Below, in pieces: positions 1 through 7,580 of a stretch of 10,061 bases of DNA; within the stretch, counting starts at the first letter, position 1; each line of letters starts with the position of its first letter. Under the pieces are notes generated by a model. It had not been told where the DNA came from, did no database searches, and was given only the letters and a program-made list of their open reading frames with translations. Made by a program: the position numbers and the translations under genes. The DNA comes from Asticcacaulis sp. UBA2476 (GTDB taxonomy: Bacteria; Pseudomonadota; Alphaproteobacteria; Caulobacterales; Caulobacteraceae): NCBI GenBank assembly GCA_002342035.1, contig DDPE01000092.1, forward strand, positions 1 to 10,061. The letters run 5' to 3'.

Positions 1-1
1 G

Positions 2-2317
2 CCCGACGATGACACCCTGCTTGAGGCACTGAGCGCCGCCCGCGAAGTCGATGTCAACGATCTGGCCCGCAAGTTCGGCCTGAAAGGCGATGACCGCCGT
101 GCCCTACGCCAGCGGCTGAAAGCCCTGTCCGAAGCCGGAAAACTGGATAAACGCGGGCGCAAGACCTTTGGTGCCCAGGGCGTACTGCCGGATACCGGCG
201 CCGGCACCGTCATCTCACAGGATGTCGACGGGGAGCTATGGGTCAAATGGGGTAAGGACGACACCGACAAATCCCCGCTCGCCCGCCTCGCCCCGCTCAA
301 GAAATCCGCAGCACAGACCCCGCCGGGTCTGGGCGACCGCGTCTATGTGCGCTTTGAAAAGGCCGGTGACGAATGGATCGCCCACCTGATCAAGGTGCTG
401 GATCAGGGCGCGCCCAAGGTCATCGGCGTGGTGCGCAAAACCAAAAAGGCAAAAGGGCAGCCCGAAATCCGTCTGGAAAGCGTCAACCGCAAATCCAAGG
501 AAAACTATGTCCTGACCGGGGCCGGTCTTGATGACCTTAAGGACGGCGATGTCGTTATGGCCCGTCCGCAAGGGGGGCTTACCCGCTATGGCCCGCAACC
601 GGCCACACTGATTGAGATTGTCGGCCATGAAACTGACCCCAAGGTCGGCTCGGTCATGGCGGTGCATGCCCATGGTCTGCCGATCGGGTTCAAGACCTCG
701 ACCGAGGACGAAGCCAAATCCGCCACCGCCCCTGACCTCAAAGGCCGCACCGACCTGCGCGACCTGCCCTTTGTGACCATCGACCCGATGGACGCTAAGG
801 ACCACGACGACGCCGTCTATGCGCACCCTGACGACGATGAAGCCAATCCCGGCGGCTATGTGGTCTGGGTCGCCATCGCCGATGTCGCCCACTATGTAAA
901 GCCCGGCTCATCGCTGGATCGTGACGCGCGCGAAAAAGGCAACTCGACCTACCTGCCCGACCGTGTGGAACCTATGCTGCCGCATGTGCTGTCGTCGGGC
1001 CTGTGCTCGCTGCAGGAAAACGAGAACCGCGCCACGCTTGCTGTGCGCATGGTGTTTGATGCGTCCGGCACCAAGATCGCCCATAAGTTCGTGCGCGGCC
1101 TGATGCGCTCGGCCGCCAAGCTTAGCTATGAGCAGGCCCAATCGGCCATCGACGGTGAGCCGGACGATAAGACAGCACCTTTGCTGGAGGGGCTGCTCAA
1201 GCCCCTGTGGGCCGCCCATGCCTGCCTGACCAAGGGCCGCAATGTGCGCGGGCCGCTGCATATCCACTCACCGGAGCGCAAGGTTCACCTCGACAAAGAG
1301 GGCAATGTCATCGCCATTGAACCGCGCGTGTCGCTTGAGGCACACGGCCTGATCGAAGAAATGATGATTCAGGCCAATGTCAGCGCGGCAGAGACGCTTG
1401 AGAAGCACAAATCGCCGCTGATCTACCGCGTCCACGAAGCGCCCTCATTGGAAAAGATTACCAATCTGGCGGATTTCCTGTCGACCATTGGCCTGCCCTG
1501 GAACAAGGGTGAAGCACCCAACACCCTGCGCTTTAACAAACTGCTCGATTCGCAGCGTGAAGGCCCGCACTCTGAGATTATCAACGAAGTGGTTCTGCGC
1601 ACCCAGATGCAGGCCCACTATTCGGCGGAAAATTTTGGGCACTTCGGGCTTAATCTTGATCGCTATGCCCACTTTACCTCACCAATCCGGCGCTATGCCG
1701 ACCTGATCGTGCACCGGGCCCTGATCCGCGCACTTAAACTTGGCGATGACGGCCTGACCGACTATGAGGTCAAGAGCTTAAGCGATACCGCCGACCACAT
1801 CACGGCCACCGAACGGCGCTCTATGGCGGCTGAGCGTGAAGCGATTGAGCGCTATATCGCGGCGTACTTAGAAGAACACGTCGGAGCTAATTTCGCCGGC
1901 CGGATCGTTGGGGTCACCCGCTTTGGGTTGTTTGTGCGCCTGCTCGATACGGGGGCGGATGGCATTGTGCCGGTGTCGTCCCTGCGCGATGATTATTACA
2001 TCCACGACGATAAGGCCCATGCGCTGGTCGGTGAACGCACGCACCAGCGCTGGCGCCTCGGTGGCTCAATCGTGGTCAAGCTTAAGGAAGCTATGCCGCT
2101 GACCGGCGGGCTGGTGTTTGAGGCGATCAGCGAGCCTGAACCGCACGATCCAAACATGCCCCGTCCGCGTCTGGGGGCACGGGTCCAGGCTGATTCCCGC
2201 AACCCATCACGACGCCCCACGGGCGGCCCCCCGAAAGGTCCTTCCAAGGGGCGCACCAAGGGCGTGACCGAGAAGAAGGCGGGGAAAGGTGGCAAAGGCG
2301 GGAAAAAGCGGCGATAG
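2..2317 (+). CDS. rnr: Ribonuclease R (RNase II/RNB family 3'-5' exoribonuclease), 5' end cut by the window edge
   Basis: RNase R is a processive, hydrolytic 3'-5' exoribonuclease that degrades structured RNA and acts in rRNA quality control and mRNA decay. The reading frame is open from base 2, before the first internal ATG, so the true start lies upstream. 771 residues are visible, so probably only a few are missing. The order is an N-terminal winged-helix region (about residues 5-60), cold-shock-like RNA-binding region(s), the RNB catalytic domain, an S1 domain (about nt 1885-2100) and a low-complexity Lys/Arg/Gly tail (about nt 2190-2314). The catalytic signature DAKDHDD at nt 791-811 carries the conserved metal-binding aspartates, and TSPIRRYADL near nt 1677-1706 is the conserved RNB motif. 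The basic tail fits the C-terminus of this family, which helps unwind or bind RNA. The family call is very secure. It ends about 120 bp before rpmG, which has a separate promoter. Confidence 0.97.
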   Translation, partial: PDDDTLLEALSAAREVDVNDLARKFGLKGDDRRALRQRLKALSEAGKLDKRGRKTFGAQGVLPDTGAGTVISQDVDGELWVKWGKDDTDKSPLARLAPLKKSAAQTPPGLGDRVYVRFEKAGDEWIAHLIKVLDQGAPKVIGVVRKTKKAKGQPEIRLESVNRKSKENYVLTGAGLDDLKDGDVVMARPQGGLTRYGPQPATLIEIVGHETDPKVGSVMAVHAHGLPIGFKTSTEDEAKSATAPDLKGRTDLRDLPFVTIDPMDAKDHDDAVYAHPDDDEANPGGYVVWVAIADVAHYVKPGSSLDRDAREKGNSTYLPDRVEPMLPHVLSSGLCSLQENENRATLAVRMVFDASGTKIAHKFVRGLMRSAAKLSYEQAQSAIDGEPDDKTAPLLEGLLKPLWAAHACLTKGRNVRGPLHIHSPERKVHLDKEGNVIAIEPRVSLEAHGLIEEMMIQANVSAAETLEKHKSPLIYRVHEAPSLEKITNLADFLSTIGLPWNKGEAPNTLRFNKLLDSQREGPHSEIINEVVLRTQMQAHYSAENFGHFGLNLDRYAHFTSPIRRYADLIVHRALIRALKLGDDGLTDYEVKSLSDTADHITATERRSMAAEREAIERYIAAYLEEHVGANFAGRIVGVTRFGLFVRLLDTGADGIVPVSSLRDDYYIHDDKAHALVGERTHQRWRLGGSIVVKLKEAMPLTGGLVFEAISEPEPHDPNMPRPRLGARVQADSRNPSRRPTGGPPKGPSKGRTKGVTEKKAGKGGKGGKKRR

Positions 2318-2341
2318 CTAAATGAATCTCCGCCAAGGCAG

Positions 2342-2370
2342 TTGACTTATGGTCGCGTCTTTGTCATATC
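2342..2370 (+). promoter_or_regulatory. Putative rpmG promoter
   Basis: A -35-like TTGACT (2342-2347) is followed after 17 bp by CATATC (2365-2370). The wider GTCATATC (2363-2370) partly fits the Caulobacter housekeeping -10 (GCTANAWC). The predicted start near 2377 would give a leader of about 60 nt containing a short GC-rich hairpin (GCGC-CGGT-GCGC, 2401-2412). A GAATC site (GANTC, a possible CcrM methylation site) lies just upstream at 2324-2328. The -35 is good and the -10 mediocre. Confidence 0.5.
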
Positions 2371-2435
2371 CCCCGCTCTTAAGAATTTCTGCGACGGCTA
2401 GCGCCGGTGCGCACCCGTTAATAAGGATTTTCATC

Positions 2436-2603
2436 ATGGCTAAACCAGCCTCTATTAAGATCCGCCTGAACTCGACGGCGGACACCGGCTTCTTCTACGT
2501 CACCAAGAAGAACGCCCGCACCAAGACCGAAAAGATGGTACTGAAGAAGTACGATCCGGTTGTGCGTAAGCACGTCGAATTCCGCGAAGGCAAGATTAAG
2601 TAG
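2436..2603 (+). CDS. rpmG: 50S ribosomal protein L33 (zinc-free form)
   Basis: This is a 55-residue component of the large ribosomal subunit near the E site. The product begins MAKPASIKIRLNSTADTGFF and contains the L33 signatures YVTKKNARTKTEKM and LKKYDPVVRKHVEFREGKIK. It has no cysteine, so it is the C-minus paralogue type that lacks the zinc-ribbon CxxC pairs. The start at 2436 is chosen because it gives the standard L33 N-terminus and is preceded by AAGGA (2423-2427) at a normal distance. The frame is open further upstream, to an ATG at 2349, but that extension has no L33 homology and would overlap the promoter. It is monocistronic by appearance, with its own promoter and a strong terminator. 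Confidence 0.97.
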   Translation: MAKPASIKIRLNSTADTGFFYVTKKNARTKTEKMVLKKYDPVVRKHVEFREGKIK

Positions 2604-2633
2604 TCTTACCGCTTTCAGCGATACTTAAATTGG

Positions 2634-2667
2634 AAACCGCGCAGGGCAACCTGCGCGGTTTTTGTTT
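2634..2667 (+). terminator. Rho-independent terminator of rpmG
   Basis: There is a perfect 12-bp inverted repeat, AAACCGCGCAGG (2634-2645) and CCTGCGCGGTTT (2650-2661), closed by a GCAA loop (a GNRA-type tetraloop in RNA). A T-rich run (TTTTT G TTT) follows, overlapping the end of the stem. It sits 30 bp after the rpmG stop and isolates rpmG from the TonB receptor gene. Confidence 0.92.
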
Positions 2668-2678
2668 GGCCGCAGCGC

Positions 2679-2711
2679 TTGGCACCCTCAACTTTTCGTA
2701 TATGGTATAAA
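2679..2711 (+). promoter_or_regulatory. Putative promoter of the TonB receptor gene
   Basis: TTGGCA (2679-2684, 5 of 6 to the -35 consensus) lies upstream of an AT-rich patch in otherwise GC-rich DNA. The -10 could be TATATG (2699-2704, 14-bp spacer) or TATGGT (2701-2706, 16-bp spacer). TATAAA at 2706-2711 would leave an overlong 21-bp spacer. Which -10 is used cannot be decided by eye. Confidence 0.45.
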
Positions 2712-2735
2712 TATGCAGGTGTGAGGGTGGCGCGC

Positions 2736-4904
2736 ATGGGGGACATCAAACGAAAACTGGCCTGTTTGTGGTGGGTCTCCGTCGCCCTAAGTCATCCGGT
2801 GTGGGCGCAGGAAACAACTAAGCCTAAAGATGAAACCCCGACCGTTACCGTTAAGGGCAAAAAGGCAGTTAACCGCGCCGATCGTCAGGTCTATGATGTC
2901 ACCAAAGACCCTGACCACGAAACCGCCACGGCGGATAATACGCTTAAGAGAATTCCGGGCGTCGCGATCGATGCCGACGGGGGCGTGACGCTCCGCGGCA
3001 ATCAGGCCCAGGTCATGGTCAATGGCCGTCCCTGGCTGATGTATGTGGGCGATAACCGCGCCGCCGCCCTGCGCTCCATGCCGTCCAGCATGATCGCCTC
3101 AATTGAGGTCATCTCAACCCCCGGCGCGCAATATGGCTCAAACGGCACCGGCGGCATCATCAATATCGTGACCAAGCGGTCCCTGCCGCCGGGCTGGTTC
3201 GCCAGCACAACCGCGCAAGCGTCGTCAAACGGTGCAGGTATGGTCAACGGCGTTTTTCAGTACAACAGGGATAAGCTGACCGCCTCGGTCTTTGCCAATA
3301 TCGCCGATTACAAAAGCGAAACCCGCTCAGACTTTGATCTGGCGCAACTGGCCGCCGATGGCCGACCGGTCATTACCACAGACACCTCCAACCTGTCGGA
3401 CTTCAAAAGCCGACTGGGCATGATCAATAGTACGGTTGACTACCAACTGGACGACAACGATTCGCTCAGTGGTCAGTTCAGCTACCTGTCGTCCTCCGGC
3501 ACGGGCGGCGGCGAAGGCCAGACCCGAAGGTCAGACGCCAATGGCGCGCCCATCGACCTTTACGACAGCGACTTAACCTCACGGTTTGATAATGACACCC
3601 AGACCCTTGGGCTGGGCTGGACGCGCACGGGCGCTACGGCGGGTGATGCACTTAAGGTCGATCTGAAGGTCAATCGCAACACTTCGACCAACCGTGGTGA
3701 TAACCGCTCATTCTACAGCCTGTCGTCTCTGCCCGAAAATCAGGGTACACGGGCGCAGAACTCCCTTAACCGCTCCGAAGCCACAAACACCGCCTTCAGC
3801 ATCGATTATAACAAAGGTCTGGAGTCCGGCGAGGTTACCACCGGCCTTCAGATCACCCACGATGATGCCGACAATAATAATGAGAGCAGCTTCCTTTACA
3901 CGCCGGGGATTGAGACACCTGCGCTCAATCCGGCCTTTAGCAACCCGTTTGCCTACAGGCAGACCATCCGCGCGGCCTATGCCACCTGGCAGACCATGCT
4001 GGGCGATCACTGGGTAGTGCTGGGGGGCTTGCGAGCCGAAGCACTCAGTTTCGAGAGCCGCGATGCCGCAACCGGCGCGCCGGTTAAGGTCGATTACACC
4101 AATCTGAACCCCAGCGCCTTTGCGACCTATGTGGTATCGGAGCGTCAGAAAATCCGTTTCAACTATTCGCGCCGCTTGCAACGGCCAAACGCCTGGGATC
4201 TTAATCCATCCCAGAGATACGGGGGGGCGCAATTGGTCAGCGTCGGCACGCCAACCCTGAAACCGCAGGAAACCGACTCGTTTGAGACGTCTTACGAATA
4301 CGCCAAGGACATGAACAGCCTGTCGGTGCGCGCCTACCGCCTGCAAAACCGCAAGATCATCAGCAATGTCCGCACCTTCATCGATGACCCACAAAATGCC
4401 GGCAATCAGGTGGTCCTGATGTCCCGCCGCAATGCCGGTCGCAGCGACCAGACCGGCGTGCAGTTCGATTACCGCAGCCAGATACGGCCGAACCTGTCGT
4501 TCAATACGACGCTGACGGTCTTTGAAATGGCTATGACTATCCCTGACATGCCGGATCGGTCGCAGGTTACGGTCAACAGCCAGATCGGCCTGAACTACTA
4601 TTCAAAAAAGGGCCACGGCGTTTCGCTGAACCTCAATTCTCTGGGCAAGCAGATCAACGATTATGGCTATATGGTCGGCAACACCAGCGTCATGGCGACC
4701 TATAATCACGCGTTGTCGCCGACACTGACCCTGACGGTCATGGCCACCGATGTGCTGAGGACCACCAAAACCAAGTTTGTAACCGAAACGCGCGATTCCC
4801 GCGGCCTAAGCTACACCTCCCGGCAGGCTCCGGTGATCTCGATCAGCCTTAGCCGCCGGTTTGGATCGGGCTACGGCACGCCGAAATCCGTGAAACCCAA
4901 ATAA
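2736..4904 (+). CDS. TonB-dependent outer-membrane receptor (outer-membrane beta-barrel family, PF14905 type)
   Basis: It is predicted to import a scarce ligand across the outer membrane using TonB-ExbBD energy; the ligand cannot be told from sequence. The product is 722 residues. A signal peptide (MGDIKRKLACLWWVSVALSH) has a likely cut after VWA, just before QETTKP. A TonB-box-like stretch (ETPTVTVKG) follows, then a plug domain of about 130 residues with LKRIPGVAID, VMVNGRP, IEVISTPGAQYGSNGTGGII and NIVTKRS. A barrel of alternating strands makes up the rest. The start at 2736 is preferred over the upstream TTG at 2679 because it begins the signal peptide and follows GAGGGTGG (2723-2730). 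After the strand ending SLSRRF there is a 13-residue basic tail (GSGYGTPKSVKPK), whereas most barrels end at the aromatic residue. No FecIR-type regulator or periplasmic partner is adjacent. The family is secure, the substrate unknown. Confidence 0.92.
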   Translation: MGDIKRKLACLWWVSVALSHPVWAQETTKPKDETPTVTVKGKKAVNRADRQVYDVTKDPDHETATADNTLKRIPGVAIDADGGVTLRGNQAQVMVNGRPWLMYVGDNRAAALRSMPSSMIASIEVISTPGAQYGSNGTGGIINIVTKRSLPPGWFASTTAQASSNGAGMVNGVFQYNRDKLTASVFANIADYKSETRSDFDLAQLAADGRPVITTDTSNLSDFKSRLGMINSTVDYQLDDNDSLSGQFSYLSSSGTGGGEGQTRRSDANGAPIDLYDSDLTSRFDNDTQTLGLGWTRTGATAGDALKVDLKVNRNTSTNRGDNRSFYSLSSLPENQGTRAQNSLNRSEATNTAFSIDYNKGLESGEVTTGLQITHDDADNNNESSFLYTPGIETPALNPAFSNPFAYRQTIRAAYATWQTMLGDHWVVLGGLRAEALSFESRDAATGAPVKVDYTNLNPSAFATYVVSERQKIRFNYSRRLQRPNAWDLNPSQRYGGAQLVSVGTPTLKPQETDSFETSYEYAKDMNSLSVRAYRLQNRKIISNVRTFIDDPQNAGNQVVLMSRRNAGRSDQTGVQFDYRSQIRPNLSFNTTLTVFEMAMTIPDMPDRSQVTVNSQIGLNYYSKKGHGVSLNLNSLGKQINDYGYMVGNTSVMATYNHALSPTLTLTVMATDVLRTTKTKFVTETRDSRGLSYTSRQAPVISISLSRRFGSGYGTPKSVKPK

Positions 4905-4914
4905 GGGCAGTGCA

Positions 4915-4943
4915 TTGATAAGGCGGAACCTCAAAGCTATAAA
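4915..4943 (+). promoter_or_regulatory. Likely sigma70-type promoter of the desaturase gene
   Basis: TTGATA (4915-4920) and TATAAA (4938-4943) each match the consensus at 5 of 6 positions and are exactly 17 bp apart. The -35 lies 11 bp past the TonB receptor stop. The predicted start near 4950 gives a leader of about 24 nt carrying the ribosome-binding site GGGGGA (4961-4966). This is the best-looking promoter in the window and suggests the desaturase need not depend on read-through from the receptor gene. Confidence 0.7.
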
Positions 4944-4973
4944 GCTCAGGCTTCGCATCCGGGGGACGGGTTT

Positions 4974-5699
4974 ATGATTGTGGTCTATTTTATTACCGCT
5001 CTAACTTTCACCCTCATATTTACTCATGAAGTTATTGCCCCGGCATCAGGGGCGACTTGTGACAAGCGCTGGCAATTGATCGCGGGCGGGCTCAATGCCG
5101 TGAACTTCGCGGTTATTGTCGGTGCAGGCTTCGTGTTCGAGACACTGATCTCAAAATCGTCTTTCCTGCATGTGCAGCAGCATGTCGACCCGATTACCGG
5201 CGGGATACTTGCCTTTTTATTATCAAGCCTTCTGGCCTATTGGTGGCACCGTGCCACCCATGAATCCGATACACTGTGGCGTCTTACTCATCAGTTGCAC
5301 CACGCGCCGCAACGGATAGAAGCCCTGACGGCATTTTATCTTCATCCCCTCGATTCCCTGATGGCGGTGCTTTTGAACGTGGGTGTTGCTTACGGCATTT
5401 TGGGCGTAAACGGCCTGTCCTTGGCGCTGGCACTCATTCTGGCGGTGCTGTTTGATCTGTTGGCCCATGCCGATAAGCGCACCCCCAGATGGCTGGGCTA
5501 CATCACCCAAAGGCCGGAGATGCACCGCATTCACCACCAACGCGATCACCACCGTCAAAACTATGGTTTGCCGGTCTGGGACATGCTGTTTGGCACCTAT
5601 GCCAATCCTCAAGACGGGCCGGAAAACTGCGGCTTTGATGCTGAGAAATCAAGCCGTGTCAAAGACATGCTGCTGTTTCGCGATGTGCATAAATCGTGA
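4974..5699 (+). CDS. Sterol desaturase / fatty acid hydroxylase family integral membrane protein
   Basis: This is a 241-residue member of the di-iron fatty-acid-hydroxylase superfamily (PF04116), whose members use O2 and two histidine-bound irons to hydroxylate or desaturate lipids, sterols or carotenoids. The histidine clusters are visible in order: HRATH (92-96, HX3H), HQLHH (106-110, HX2HH), additional His at 124 and 165, and HRIHH (184-188, HX2HH) followed by H192-H193. Hydrophobic segments near residues 1-20, 36-58, 76-91 and 128-163 indicate a multi-pass inner-membrane protein with the His clusters on the cytoplasmic face. The start is supported by GGGGGA 7 nt upstream. It lies 69 bp after the TonB receptor, in the same direction, with its own promoter. 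The last codons (AAA TCG TGA) fall inside a decamer repeated 32 bp downstream. The exact substrate is unknown: membrane lipid and carotenoid are both possible. Confidence 0.9.
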   Translation: MIVVYFITALTFTLIFTHEVIAPASGATCDKRWQLIAGGLNAVNFAVIVGAGFVFETLISKSSFLHVQQHVDPITGGILAFLLSSLLAYWWHRATHESDTLWRLTHQLHHAPQRIEALTAFYLHPLDSLMAVLLNVGVAYGILGVNGLSLALALILAVLFDLLAHADKRTPRWLGYITQRPEMHRIHHQRDHHRQNYGLPVWDMLFGTYANPQDGPENCGFDAEKSSRVKDMLLFRDVHKS

Positions 5700-5721
5700 G
5701 CTTTCAGCCTTTACGTAATGT

Positions 5722-5823
5722 AAAATCGTGAGATTTGAGACTAGCTGCAGGAGCCTAGCGCCGCAGGTACTTTTGTACCTGCCAGCGACGGCGACGCCCA
5801 GATAGTCCAAAGACCGCGATTTT
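5722..5823. repeat. 102-bp imperfect palindrome between convergent genes
   Basis: The element is centred at about 5772.5. The innermost arms GCAGGTAC (5763-5770) and GTACCTGC (5775-5782) are perfect around a TTTT loop. Intermediate arms GACTA-x-CTG (from 5739) and its complement ending at TAGTC (5803-5807) match with a one-base shift. The outermost arms AAAATCG (5722-5728) and CGATTTT (5817-5823) are perfect and share the centre. It begins 22 bp after the desaturase stop and ends 2 bp before the pleD stop codon on the other strand. There is no T-run immediately after the main stem, so it is not a classic intrinsic terminator. A bidirectional transcription barrier or a small mobile palindromic repeat (REP/MITE-like) are both possible. 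Whether it recurs in the genome cannot be seen here. Confidence 0.75.
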
Positions 5824-5825
5824 TC

Positions 5826-7193
5826 TCAGGCGGCGGCTTTGACGATAACTCGATTCCGGCCCGATTGCTTGGCCTCGTAAACGGCCTGATCAGCGCGCTT
5901 CATTAGGGTATCAGGCGTATCACCCGCCCCCTTGGAGGTCGAAACCCCAACCGATATGGTCACATCCAGCGCTCTACCATCAGCCAGCACGAACGGCTTG
6001 GCGGCCACCTGCGCCCTCACCCGCTCAGCGATCATGGCGGCATCTTTGGCGTCGGTTTCGGGCATGATCACCACGAACTCTTCCCCGCCCATCCGGCAGG
6101 GCAGATCAATAGCGCGGACATTGTGGCCTAACCTGCGCGCAAATTCTTTTAAGACCTCATCGCCGCCGTCGTGGCCATAGGTGTCATTGACTTTTTTGAA
6201 GTGGTCGATATCGACCAGCAGCAGCGATACCTTGGGCCCGCCCTTGATGGCCTTGGCGACCAGACGCAGCAACTGATGATCCATAAACCGGCGGTTATTC
6301 AAGCCGGTCAGGGTATCGGTCACCGCCAGTTCCATCGTCCGGTCGAGCGATATCCGCAGATGATCGGCATAGCGCTTACGATGAATAAGAGTTTTGACGC
6401 GGGCCGACAATTCCTGACCATCGACCGGCCGCACGATAATGTCATTGGCGCCCAGTTCCAGAGCTTTCAGCAGGCCGGTGCGGTCTTCGGCGCTGGCAAT
6501 GCCAAGTATCGGCTTATGGCGCGTCGCCTCATGGGAGCGCAACTGCGCAATCAGGCGCAAGGGATCAAACCCTCTGGCCGACAGGTTGATAATCACCAGA
6601 TCGACCCGCTTGGCGGCAATCTCCAGCGCGCGGGCGGTGTCGGTCTCATAGGCGCAGCGGTGGTCAACACCCAATAGTCCCATCAGCCGCTCGGCCTGAC
6701 GTTCATTGTCATCGATGATAAAGACATTGCCGGGGGCCGCCATCTGCCGCTGACGGTCGGCCTCATCGATCATGCCCAGACGCCGGCTGGAGGCTTCGCG
6801 CTGACGCAGTTCATCGATCATGACCTTAAGCCGCACCAGCGACCTTAAGCGCGCTGTCAGCAGCGCAATATCGACCGGCTTGGTCAGAAAATCGTCGGCA
6901 CCGGCCTCAAGCCCCGACAGGCGGTCGTTATGACCGTCAAGGGCGGTGACCAGAATAATCGGAATATGGCTGGTGGCAGCATGCTCTTTCAGCCAGCGGC
7001 AGGTGGCATAACCATCCATACCGGGCATCATGACATCCAAAAGGATGATATCGGGCTGTTCCGTCACGGCTTTGGATATGGCCTCATCGCCGGTTTCAGC
7101 AACGATAACATCATAATAATCAGCCTCAAGCTTGGCCTGAAGCAGTTTCACATTGGCGGGCGTATCATCGACAACAAGGACTTTGGCAGTCAT
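5826..7193 (-). CDS. pleD: PleD: response regulator / diguanylate cyclase (REC-REC-GGDEF)
   Basis: PleD makes cyclic di-GMP from two GTP when phosphorylated, and in Caulobacter localises to the stalked pole to drive flagellum loss and stalk growth. The product is 455 residues. REC1 has acidic residues D9-D10, phospho-acceptor D53, T83 and K105. REC2 (about 155-270) has N203 where the acceptor Asp would be, as expected for a dimerisation adaptor. The GGDEF domain has metal-site D328, the active-site loop GGEEF at 369-373 and the allosteric I-site RxxD (RAID, 360-363) exactly five residues before it. R179 aligns with the arginine that completes product inhibition in Caulobacter PleD. All landmarks are shifted by +1 from the Caulobacter numbering after REC1, so it should be an active, feedback-inhibited cyclase. 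It starts 6 bp after the divK stop, with a GGGG-containing SD inside divK, so the two are co-transcribed and probably co-translated. Confidence 0.97.
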   Translation of the reverse strand: MTAKVLVVDDTPANVKLLQAKLEADYYDVIVAETGDEAISKAVTEQPDIILLDVMMPGMDGYATCRWLKEHAATSHIPIILVTALDGHNDRLSGLEAGADDFLTKPVDIALLTARLRSLVRLKVMIDELRQREASSRRLGMIDEADRQRQMAAPGNVFIIDDNERQAERLMGLLGVDHRCAYETDTARALEIAAKRVDLVIINLSARGFDPLRLIAQLRSHEATRHKPILGIASAEDRTGLLKALELGANDIIVRPVDGQELSARVKTLIHRKRYADHLRISLDRTMELAVTDTLTGLNNRRFMDHQLLRLVAKAIKGGPKVSLLLVDIDHFKKVNDTYGHDGGDEVLKEFARRLGHNVRAIDLPCRMGGEEFVVIMPETDAKDAAMIAERVRAQVAAKPFVLADGRALDVTISVGVSTSKGAGDTPDTLMKRADQAVYEAKQSGRNRVIVKAAA

Positions 7194-7199
7194 ATTGAG

Positions 7200-7568
7200 T
7201 TACCCCAGATAGCGCCGCACGGTATCCAGAAAGTGCGCGACCGAAATCGGCTTTGAGATATAGGCCTCGCAGCCGCCTTCACGGATGCGCTCCTCGTCGC
7301 CCTTCATAGCAAAGGCGGTCACGGCCACCACCGGAATGTGCGACAGTTCATCGTCTTCTTTCAGCCACTTGGTGACTTCAAGACCGGAAATTTCCGGCAA
7401 CTGGATGTCCATCAGGATCAGGTCGGGCAGGTGCTTACGCGCCAGTGACAGAGCCTGAAGCCCTTCGTGGGTTTGCAGGGTCTCATAGCCCTGCGCATCA
7501 AGCAGATCATGAAACAGCTTCATGTTCAGCTCGTTATCCTCAACGATCAGGACTTTTTTAGGGGTCAT
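7200..7568 (-). CDS. divK: DivK: single-domain response regulator of cell-cycle and polarity control
   Basis: DivK is phosphorylated by DivJ and dephosphorylated by PleC. DivK~P acts through DivL to turn down the CckA-CtrA pathway, and it activates PleC kinase and thereby PleD. The product is one 122-residue REC domain that is almost identical to Caulobacter DivK through VLIVEDNELNMKLFHDLL, DLILMDIQLPEISGLEVTKW and KGDEERIREGGCEAYISKPI. Landmarks are the acidic pair E10-D11, acceptor D54, T84 and K106. D91 corresponds to Caulobacter D90, the site of the classic divK cold-sensitive mutation. There is no output domain. I chose the ATG at 7568 (MTPKKVLIVE) because it matches the family N-terminus and has GGAA 6 nt upstream. 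An in-frame ATG at 7580 adds MELV and has GAGG 10 nt upstream, and is a real alternative. It is the first gene of the divK-pleD operon. Confidence 0.95.
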   Translation of the reverse strand: MTPKKVLIVEDNELNMKLFHDLLDAQGYETLQTHEGLQALSLARKHLPDLILMDIQLPEISGLEVTKWLKEDDELSHIPVVAVTAFAMKGDEERIREGGCEAYISKPISVAHFLDTVRRYLG

Positions 7569-7580
7569 CACCAATTCCAT

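Noticed and set aside
236..892. 218-residue minus-strand ORF inside rnr
   Set aside because: It is a shadow of the conserved RNase R coding frame, with low-complexity composition and no recognisable motif.
2349..2435. Longer start for rpmG giving 29 extra residues
   Set aside because: The extension overlaps the promoter, has no L33 homology, and the ATG at 2436 has a proper SD.
2679..2735. TTG start for the TonB receptor at 2679
   Set aside because: It would precede the signal peptide with unrelated residues and overlap the likely promoter. The ATG at 2736 begins the signal peptide and follows an SD.
3708..4394. 228-residue minus-strand ORF inside the TonB receptor gene
   Set aside because: It runs opposite a clearly coding barrel region and has no SD or family signature. 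Long antisense ORFs are expected in GC-rich genes.
6171..6677. 168-residue plus-strand ORF inside pleD
   Set aside because: It lies antisense to the REC2-GGDEF region, where the minus-strand frame shows all catalytic motifs.
5857..7193. Loss of phospho-acceptor in PleD REC2 (N203) as a defect
   Set aside because: The second REC domain of PleD is known to act as an adaptor without phosphorylation, so this is the normal family state.
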